A stretch of 64,000 nucleotides of DNA, taken from CAUUJV01 sp963545565 (GTDB taxonomy: Bacteria; Actinomycetota; Actinomycetes; Actinomycetales; Bifidobacteriaceae). Shown here in pieces: positions 54,500 to 62,200 of this stretch. Location of the stretch: contig CAUUJV010000007.1 in NCBI GenBank assembly GCA_963545565.1, forward strand, positions 1 through 64,000, read 5' to 3'. Both the position numbers and the translations under genes were made by a program. The stretch's first letter is position 1. Each line of letters starts with the position of its first letter. Below the pieces are notes generated by a model that was given only the letters and a program-made list of their open reading frames with translations, did no database searches and was not told the DNA's origin.

Positions 54500-56467
54500 T
54501 TAGTACTGTCCAACTACGTAATGCAAGATGTTAGAACGGTTGAGAATTCCCACCATCTTACCGTCAGACATTACTGGAACCTTCTTGAGGTGGTTCTGAA
54601 CGAGTACTTGGCAGATATGAGTCATAGAGTCATCTGCGTCTACAGTAATGACGTTCTTTGTTGCGATTTCACCCACGGAAGTCTCCATTGCCTCGCGCAC
54701 GCGTTCGGAGAATGCTTCGCCATTGTGCTCAATAACTGCGTTGTAGAAGCTGGAGAATTGTGGATTCTGATCTGCAAGCATACTCAACACATCACCGTCA
54801 GAAACAAAGCCGGTTACTGCGCCGGCGGCGTTAACAACCGGAGCGCCTGAAATGCCCTTTTCAGAGAAGAGACGCATTGCATCCATTGCGCTTGCAGACT
54901 CGGAAATAGTGTAGACATCTGTCTTCATGAGGCTGCTCAGCGCTGGAGCAATTTCTGCAGAAGTCTGTGCTGTTGTAGACACAGCTGCTGATGTTGCTGG
55001 AGCAGCTTCCTTACTACGCTGTGCGGTTTGCGGCTTCTTCATGAAGAAGGTGACAATGAAGCCGAAGATTGCAAGGCAGAGCGCGAATGTGAAGCCCCAT
55101 CGAGAACCGGTGGAGAATGCCATCTTAGTGCTAGTGCCACCGCCGTTAGTGTAGGAGCTCTCACCGTTGATAAGCAAACTGGTTGCCACTGCGGTGCAAA
55201 CTGCGCCAAGAACCTGCTGGAGAGTATTCAAAATAGTTGAACCATCGGCAGAAAGACGGTGAGGCAAGGAGTTCAACGCATAAGTCTGAGATGGACTCAT
55301 TGCCAGTGGTACACCAACCATCAAAATAATGTGGCATACAATCACGTATGCAAGGGAGGTAGTTGGAGAAACAGCCAAAAGCATTGCAGCGCCGATAATT
55401 GGAAGGCCAAAACCAACGGTTGCAGGAATATGTGCTCCAATCTTGTCGTAAAGCTGACCGGCAACCATAGAAACAAGTGCGTTAACAATGCCGCCAGGAA
55501 GCATAACAACACCCGTCATGGCAACTGCAATGCCCATGCCATTCTGGAAATACTGGGGAAGAATATACATTACAGATAATGTGATGCCAAAGTTGACCAT
55601 TATCAAAATTGCGCCAACGCGGAATGCAGGAATCTCAAACGCATGTAAATTGAGAATTGGATTTTTATCGCGAAGCTGACGCAAGGAGTAGAACACAAGA
55701 CCAATCACACCAATAATGAATGCAGCAATAACTGGCACAGAGAACCATCCAAACAGGGAAGCCATACCTGCGCCGAGCACAATACCGCCGAAACCAAGCA
55801 CTGAGAGAATGGCAGAAACAATGTCAAATGGCTGCTTTGTTGGTTCATAAGGGTTCACCATGAAAATAAAGGTGAAGACCAAGCCAACAACCAAAATAAC
55901 TGCGAAGCTAAAGAATATTGCCTGCCAGCCAATTGCGCCAAGCAAAATACCTGCGAGAGTTGGTCCAACAGCGGGGGCGAACATAATCACCAAAGCTGTA
56001 ATGCCCATTGCTGCACCCATCTTCTGTGGAGGCATAACCTCCATTACGAGGGCGAACATCATGGGGAGCACAAGGCCTGTGCCAATGCCCTGAATTGCGC
56101 GACCTGTCAAAGCTACTGCAAAATCAGGTGCGAGACCGCTAATAATAGCGCCAATAATGAATGCGCACAAAGCAAATACAGTGAGTGACTTCATCTTAAA
56201 ACGGCGCATAAGCATGCCAGCAAACGGCAGAACGATGCCGATAACGAGCATATAGCCGATAACGAGCCACTGGGTGACGGAGGTATCTACTCCAAAAGTT
56301 TTAGAAAGCGACGGCAAAGCAATGTTTAATGCCGTTTCGCTATACATACCGGTGAATCCACCAAGATAAAGACCCATAAGGGTGAGATAGGGGTGCTTGA
56401 CCTGCACACGAGCACGAGGTGCTGCGGCAGCCGAGGTATTAGTATTCGCTGTTTGCGAATTTGCCAC
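54500..56467 (-). CDS. MFS multidrug exporter (DHA2-like) fused to a C-terminal CBS domain pair
   Basis: 655 residues. Residues 25-490 form a major facilitator permease of the EmrB/QacA (DHA2) type with about 14 helices (motif A region GMLMRRFKMKSL; GRAIQGIGTGLVLPMMFALVM). A linker of Ala/Thr/Ser leads to two CBS domains (about 515-655): MKTDVYTISESASAMDAM...GISGAPVVN and ATKNVITVDADDSMTHIC...HLKKVPVM. CBS pairs bind adenine nucleotides, so export may respond to energy charge. The fusion is unusual for drug exporters. The start is GTG at 56465-56467 after AGAAGGAG. The leader contains a 17-base dyad (56501-56517). Confidence 0.88.
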   Translation of the reverse strand: MANSQTANTNTSAAAAPRARVQVKHPYLTLMGLYLGGFTGMYSETALNIALPSLSKTFGVDTSVTQWLVIGYMLVIGIVLPFAGMLMRRFKMKSLTVFALCAFIIGAIISGLAPDFAVALTGRAIQGIGTGLVLPMMFALVMEVMPPQKMGAAMGITALVIMFAPAVGPTLAGILLGAIGWQAIFFSFAVILVVGLVFTFIFMVNPYEPTKQPFDIVSAILSVLGFGGIVLGAGMASLFGWFSVPVIAAFIIGVIGLVFYSLRQLRDKNPILNLHAFEIPAFRVGAILIMVNFGITLSVMYILPQYFQNGMGIAVAMTGVVMLPGGIVNALVSMVAGQLYDKIGAHIPATVGFGLPIIGAAMLLAVSPTTSLAYVIVCHIILMVGVPLAMSPSQTYALNSLPHRLSADGSTILNTLQQVLGAVCTAVATSLLINGESSYTNGGGTSTKMAFSTGSRWGFTFALCLAIFGFIVTFFMKKPQTAQRSKEAAPATSAAVSTTAQTSAEIAPALSSLMKTDVYTISESASAMDAMRLFSEKGISGAPVVNAAGAVTGFVSDGDVLSMLADQNPQFSSFYNAVIEHNGEAFSERVREAMETSVGEIATKNVITVDADDSMTHICQVLVQNHLKKVPVMSDGKMVGILNRSNILHYVVGQY

Positions 56468-56500
56468 GGTTTTCTCCTTCTAAATTCATTTTTCTACACA

Positions 56501-56517
56501 CTAATCCCTGTGATTAG
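56501..56517. promoter_or_regulatory. Dyad in the leader of the MFS-CBS gene
   Basis: CTAATC-CCTGT-GATTAG, six-base arms with a five-base centre, about 35 bases before the GTG start of the minus-strand exporter. Could be an operator or a small leader hairpin. Confidence 0.4.
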
Positions 56518-56597
56518 GGGGCTTCCTTCAAACTGCGTAATGAAAAATTTTCCAGAAATCTCAAACGATTTCCATGTAAAATTCATGGCACAAGACA

Positions 56598-56631
56598 TAA
56601 AAAAGGAGGGATCGTCTTCAACGATTCCTCC
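56598..56631 (-). terminator. Strong intrinsic terminator, minus strand
   Basis: Read on the minus strand: GGAGGAATCGT, loop TGAAG, ACGATCCCTCC (11 pairs with one G-U), followed by TTTTTT. It terminates the small gene at 56765-57073 before the MFS-CBS gene. The rest of 56468-56764 is A/T-rich with no gene visible. Confidence 0.85.
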
Positions 56632-56764
56632 GCGTCTTCGCGCTCGCACTACTCGTGAGTTAACAGCACCACGTTACGAGTTTTTCGCATTCCTCATAAG
56701 TTTGAATCACAAAACCTTCACAATTCAATTTTTGCATTTTGCTGAGTGGATTATCGAACTCTCA

Positions 56765-57073
56765 CTAAAGGTTCAAAACATCGTATGTTGCACTGAGTTG
56801 ATTCATGAATTGGGTGTAGAGTGCAGAGTTTTCATCAGCAGGTATTTCAAGCCAAATATCAATATCGCGGTGGAGTGAGATGACGAAGATTGCGCTTGGA
56901 TTTCCTTCAGAATCGGCTTTACCGCCGGTTGCCTCAGAAATTCGTTGGCCAGGTTCAAGTGAGGCTGCGCGCTCAACGAAGTAATTGTAAAGTGGCCACA
57001 TTACCTCAATCGGGCCTTGTTGGACTTGCGTTCCGATGTGCAATTTTGCGATGCTCTGAGTTGAATTTGGCAC
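56765..57073 (-). CDS. Small conserved-looking protein of unknown function
   Basis: 102 residues, starting at GTG 57073 after AGGGAT. Acidic, soluble, no membrane segment or known motif. It contains RISEATGGKADSEGNPSAIFVISLHRDIDIWLEIPADEN, which reads like two beta strands around a polar loop. It sits between tRNA-Arg and a strong terminator on the same strand, so it may be co-transcribed with the tRNA. I do not recognise the family. Codon use resembles the neighbouring genes, and the terminator placed just past its stop supports a real gene. Confidence 0.65.
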   Translation of the reverse strand: MPNSTQSIAKLHIGTQVQQGPIEVMWPLYNYFVERAASLEPGQRISEATGGKADSEGNPSAIFVISLHRDIDIWLEIPADENSALYTQFMNQLSATYDVLNL

Positions 57074-57138
57074 AGTTAAAATCCCTGATAGTAAAAAACT
57101 ATTGATAATAGAAATCTTGATAAAGGTAAAAACCTTGT

Positions 57139-57210
57139 GCCCCGGATGCGATTCGAACGCACGACACCCACTTTAGGAGAGTGGTGCTCTATCCCCTGAG
57201 CTACCGGGGC
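57139..57210 (-). tRNA. tRNA-Arg (anticodon CCU)
   Basis: 72 bases folding as a full cloverleaf: acceptor GCCCCGG/CCGGGGC, D-arm GCTC...GAGC, anticodon stem CCACT/AGTGG with loop CTCCTAA (anticodon CCT, reads AGG), T-arm GTGCG-TTCGAAT-CGCAT. The CCA end is not encoded. A small hairpin (AAGGT/ACCTT) follows directly on the minus strand. Confidence 0.97.
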
Positions 57211-57332
57211 GCACAGACCTAGTGTACATGCTCATGGACGGTAGCGTGTACAACATGAGCAAAATACGTCTTTTATTCCCTTAAGTTTTCCTATATTTCC
57301 TTTATGTTTTCGAAGGTTCATTACTTATTTGT

Positions 57333-57674
57333 TTATTCGAGATTTCCCTGAGTCCCAGCGTTCGCTCCGGCGCTTGCCTGCTGCGCTTGGGCTGCATCGA
57401 GCTTGTTGCGAACTTCATCAAGTAGAGTTTGCGCGCGCTGCGCCAATGCTTCGCCGAGCTCCCATTGACGCATTGAAGCATCCAAATCGAGGCCTCCAGC
57501 TTCGAGATCTTGAACTGCTTGGGCTAGCTGATCGCGAGCCTGCTCATAGGAGAGCTCATTGATTGCTGCGCGTTCTTCCTCTGTGAGACTCGAAGCTAGG
57601 GAAGTGGCCTCATCAGACAGATTTTCTGTTGGCTGGTTTTCTGTTTTCTTATCTTCAGCTTTTTTGGTTGCCAT
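57333..57674 (-). CDS. xseB: Exodeoxyribonuclease VII small subunit
   Basis: 113 residues. The core helices LSYEQARDQLAQAVQDLEAGGLDLDASMRQWELGEAL match XseB, including the LE-x-G-x-LSL-like segment. Charged N-terminal and Ala/Gly C-terminal tails extend it beyond the usual 60-80. AAAGGAG precedes the ATG. It starts 35 bases after the end of xseA on the same strand; together they degrade single-stranded DNA. Confidence 0.93.
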   Translation of the reverse strand: MATKKAEDKKTENQPTENLSDEATSLASSLTEEERAAINELSYEQARDQLAQAVQDLEAGGLDLDASMRQWELGEALAQRAQTLLDEVRNKLDAAQAQQASAGANAGTQGNLE

Positions 57675-57709
57675 GATGACTCCTTTGAATTAGTTAAATT
57701 AGTTTTAGA

Positions 57710-59002
57710 TTAGTCAGCTGTTGCCGTGATTATGCCCTTCTTCAATGTGAGGATTAGCTTATCTCCCTGAGAGACTATAGAAGCATCATCAAGCACATGC
57801 CCATCAGTATTTTGAATAACTGCATATCCGCGATTCAAGGTGGATTGTGGACTTAAGGCAGTCAAACTTGCATGCATTTTCTCAACAGTGAACGAAGCAT
57901 CATCTACGATTCTTCGCAGGCCAATATCTAATCGCAAAAGCGAATCATCAACAAAACGTTGCGGGCGCTCAAGCATGGTTTGAGGTTGAGTTAGGCTTGG
58001 GCGGGTTACATAAGCATTAAGACGCTGCTGCTCGGTTTCTATTCGCGTGCGGATGCGGTCGTCTAGTCGGCGCCGAGCTTGGGCAACAATTTCAAGCTCT
58101 TCCATAACGTCTGGTACGAGTGTTTTTGCAGCATCAGTTGGGGTAGAGGCACGTAAGTCTGCTGCTAAGTCAATAAGAGTCCAGTCGTCCTCGTGTCCAA
58201 TAGCAGAAACGATTGGAGTAATACACGCTGCAGTAGCTCGCACAACTCCCTCATCAGAAAATCCCATAAGATCCTCAAAAGAGCCTCCACCACGGGCTAC
58301 AACGATAATGTCAACGCTTGGGTCAGCATCAAGCTTTTGAATAGCTGCAATCACATCAGGAGGGCAGTTTGGCCCCTGAACGTGGGCATGAACTACAGAA
58401 AATTCAATAGTTGGCCAGCGAAGTCGAGCGTTGGTAATTACATCACCTTCTGCACGCGCTTGAGGAGCGCAAATTAAGCCAATTCGGTGAGGGAAAGCAG
58501 GAATTGAGACTTTATTTTCTGTGTCAAAGAGTCCTTCACCCTTGAGCTTTTTGCGCAGCTCTTCAATCTGAGCCATAAGATCGCCTTTTCCCACGCGGCG
58601 AATATCGTCTGCGAGGAAGCTTAAACGAGTTACTTTCATCCAAACATCTGGATGTCCATGGAGAACAACGCGATCTCCCTGATGAAATTCGCGGGCGAGA
58701 TTAGCAAAACGACCAAAACCTGTAACGCTAATGGCAATGTCTTCAAAGTTGTCGCGCACAGTCAAATACGCGGAGCCGCTGCGTCGAGTATTGATTTCTG
58801 AGATTTGACCTTCCACCCATGCGCCTGGCCATTTTGCAATGGCATCATGATACTTCTGGCTGAGCAAACTCACTGGCCAAGGATTCTCTGCAGTTGTTTC
58901 ACGGGCAAGCCGAGGGATCTGCTGTGGTTCTGCAGGCTGCACAGACTGATTTGATGGTAACCCTTGTGCAGAAAGCGGCATAGTGAAGAGTGAATCAGAC
59001 AT
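57710..59002 (-). CDS. xseA: Exodeoxyribonuclease VII large subunit
   Basis: 430 residues. An N-terminal OB-fold (WVEGQISEINTRRSGSAYLTVRD) is followed by the catalytic domain (RIGLICAPQARAEGDVITNARLRWP, VDIIVVARGGGSFEDLMGFSDE, PIVSAIGHEDDWTLIDLAADLRASTPTDAA) and a coiled-coil region. The C-terminal LSPQSTLNRGYAVI block is also typical. Complete; forms an operon with xseB. The upstream spacer 59003-59231 separates it from the divergent activase gene, and I see no clear operator there. Confidence 0.95.
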   Translation of the reverse strand: MSDSLFTMPLSAQGLPSNQSVQPAEPQQIPRLARETTAENPWPVSLLSQKYHDAIAKWPGAWVEGQISEINTRRSGSAYLTVRDNFEDIAISVTGFGRFANLAREFHQGDRVVLHGHPDVWMKVTRLSFLADDIRRVGKGDLMAQIEELRKKLKGEGLFDTENKVSIPAFPHRIGLICAPQARAEGDVITNARLRWPTIEFSVVHAHVQGPNCPPDVIAAIQKLDADPSVDIIVVARGGGSFEDLMGFSDEGVVRATAACITPIVSAIGHEDDWTLIDLAADLRASTPTDAAKTLVPDVMEELEIVAQARRRLDDRIRTRIETEQQRLNAYVTRPSLTQPQTMLERPQRFVDDSLLRLDIGLRRIVDDASFTVEKMHASLTALSPQSTLNRGYAVIQNTDGHVLDDASIVSQGDKLILTLKKGIITATAD

Positions 59003-59231
59003 AGCTCAATACTAAAGCTCATACTCGATTGCAAAAATTACTCGACACTACGTTGATGTGTGATGAACCTCTTTATGCTCACTGATGAAATGTGAGTGTC
59101 GTCACTTGCGTCAAACTTTGCTTTATGCTTTCTCTTCTAAAATAATTGGTTAGTGTGAAGTGTTTCGCAGGGGAGTAATGGGCATTGGTGTGTCCTTGGA
59201 ACTTACCTACCTGCACTGCTAGGGGGATGTA

Positions 59232-62200
59232 ATGGCACAAAATGCTCAGTATGTGCGTGTAGGGCTTGATGTTGGCTCTACCACAGTGAAAGCCGTAGTG
59301 CTTGACACGCATTATGGGGCTGATGGTGAGCATAAGCCGTTCGAGCCTAATTCTGATCAGGTGCTTTTTGCTGATTATCGCCGTCATCACGCAAACGTGC
59401 GTGCAACTACTGTTGAACTCCTGCAGGACATCGATAAAAAACTTGTATCTCTAGGGCGCGAGAATGAGCGCATTCAGCTTGCAATCACTGGCTCTGGTGG
59501 ATTGAGTTTAGCTGACAATCTTCATGTTCCTTTTATCCAAGAGGTTATTGCAGAAACAGATGCAATTAATGAGGCGTACCCTCATGCTGATGTGATTATT
59601 GAGCTTGGCGGTGAAGATGCGAAGATCACGTATCTGAAACCAACTCCTGAGCAGCGTATGAATGGTTCTTGTGCTGGTGGAACTGGTGCGTTTATTGATC
59701 AAACTGCAACGTTGCTTGATACTGATGCATCAGGTTTGAATGATTATGCTAAGAACTACACGCAGCTTTACCAGATTGCTTCTCGTTGTGGAGTGTTTGC
59801 TAAGTCTGATTTGCAGCCTTTGATAAATGATGGTGCTGCTAAGCCTGATTTGGCTGCCTCTATTTTTGCCGCTGTGGCAACCCAAACGATTGCAGGTTTG
59901 GCTTGTGGACGTCCAATTCGTGGAAATGTTATTTTCCTCGGTGGTCCACTCTTCTTTATGAGTGAGCTACGTCAAGCATTTGTTAATAAGCTCAACGATA
60001 GAGTAGATGAATTTATTACACCGCCAAGCGCTCATCTGTATGTTGCTTATGGTGCCGCCTTGGCCGCAAATGATCCTGATGCTGCTGACACCACTTCGCA
60101 GACTCACGCTGTTGCAGCGGGCGAAAATTCTCAAGATTCCCGCTCTTCCCAAGGAAAGCAAATCGATATTTTTGAGGCGCGCACATGTGATCAGTTGCTC
60201 GAAGACCTTGAAAATCTCAGAAATCTGCCAAGTGGTAATCACACTATGCGTCCGCTTTTTATTGACGATGCCGAACGCCAAGAATTTGATGAGCGCCATG
60301 GTCGTGAGCACATTGCCATTAAGAATTTAGAAGGTGCTTCGGGTCCTCACTTCTTAGGTATTGATGCTGGTTCCACCACTATTAAGGCTACGCTCGTTAA
60401 TGATGATCGTGAAATCGTATGGTCATCGTATGGCACAAATGACGGCAGCCCGCTGCTTGCTGCGGCAAAGATTGTGCGCGAAATTCAAGACCAAATGCCC
60501 AAGGAAGCATTCATAGCTCGCTCATGTGCAACAGGATATGGTGAAGGGCTTATTACTGCTGGTCTTCATCTTGATGAAGGCGTGGTGGAAACTATGGCTC
60601 ATTACCGTGGTGCTGAGCTTATTAGTCCTGGTGTCACCTCCGTTATTGACATCGGCGGCCAGGATATGAAATACCTTTCCATCGATGACGGTGTGATTGA
60701 GTCTATTTCTGTGAACGAGGCATGTTCTTCCGGCTGTGGCTCATTCCTCCAGACTTTCTCGCAGTCTATGGGATTGACAATTCAGGAATTCACTGAAGCA
60801 GCTTTGCGGTCTACTGCTCCGGTTGATTTGGGCTCTCGCTGCACTGTATTTATGAATTCATCCGTAAAGCAAGCTCAAAAAGAAGGTGCAACGATGGATG
60901 ACATTGCTGCTGGCCTGTGCTATTCCGTAGTTCGTAATGCGCTTTACAAAGTTATTAAGCTGCGTGACACCAATGATTTGGGTGATTTAATCGTTGTTCA
61001 AGGTGGAACATTCTTGAATGATGCCGTGCTCCGCGCATTTGAGCTTTTGACTGAACGCAAGGTTGAACGCCCTAATATTGCAGGGCTTATGGGTGCTTAC
61101 GGCTGCGCTCTTACAGCCCGTATGCACTATGAAGATGGCGAAAAGTCTAATATGCTTGTGGGGGAGGAACTCGATAATCTCTCCATGACTACTGAGCGTG
61201 ATGTGTGCAAGCTCTGCCAGAACCACTGTAAACTCACCATTACAACATTCCAAGATGGTTCTCGGTATGTCACCGGAAATCGTTGTGAGCGCGGCGGTGA
61301 TAAGAATAAGCAGAAGTCTCCACTGCCTAACTTGTTCGATTACAAGTACACTCGCGCATTTGGTTATCGCCGCTTGACTGATAAAGCAGCAACTCGTGGA
61401 AGCATTGGAATTCCTCGTGTTCTCAATATGTATGAGAACTATCCTTTCTGGTTTACGTTGCTTACTACTTTGGGCTTCAAAGTCAATATCTCTCCGCGGT
61501 CAAATCATGATCTTTTTGAAAAGGGCATTGATTCTATCGCATCTGAAAATATTTGTTACCCAGCAAAGTTGGCACACGGTCATATTAAAGCGCTGATTGA
61601 GAAGGGCAACAAGACTATTTTTTATCCTTGTGTGTTCTTTGAAGAAGATTTGACCGGTGAGCAGGATAACAAGTTTAACTGCCCGATTGTGGCAAACTAT
61701 CCTGGCGTTATCGGCTCCAATATGGAGGAGTTGCAAGACCCTGAGATTCGCTACATACATCCGTATTTCAATCTTTCAGACCATGAGCTGATGGTGGATC
61801 GCATTGTTGATGAGTTTGAGTGGGCGCACGTCACTCGTGAAGAGGCGCAATCTGCTGTAGCTGCAGCTTATGCGGAAGATCGTATTTTTAAGCATGATGT
61901 CCAGATGGCTGGGTTGCACGCGCTGACTTATATGAAAGAGCATAATCTTAAAGGAATTGTGCTTGCTGGCCGCCCTTACCATGTGGATCCTGAAATCAAC
62001 CACGGTATTCCTGAAGCAATCTGCACTTTGGGCATGGTTGTTCTTTCTGAGGACTCTGTTTCATGGCTTGAACCAGGAAAAAAGCTTAACCTTACGCCAT
62101 TCCTTTCTGCTGGTGAAGATTCTCCTCGCAAACGCAATAAGGATGGATTCCGCAAGGTTGATGATTCTTACGATCCTTATAATCTGACGGGTGCCAAGAT

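Noticed and set aside
54389..54850. 153-residue open frame on the plus strand at the 3' end of the MFS-CBS gene
   Set aside because: Antisense to the conserved CBS domains, no ribosome site and no motif; the minus-strand reading explains the sequence.
57225..57270. TGCTCATG...CATGAGCA inverted repeat upstream of tRNA-Arg
   Set aside because: Eight-base arms in an A/T-varied spacer with no T-run or promoter match; too weak to call.
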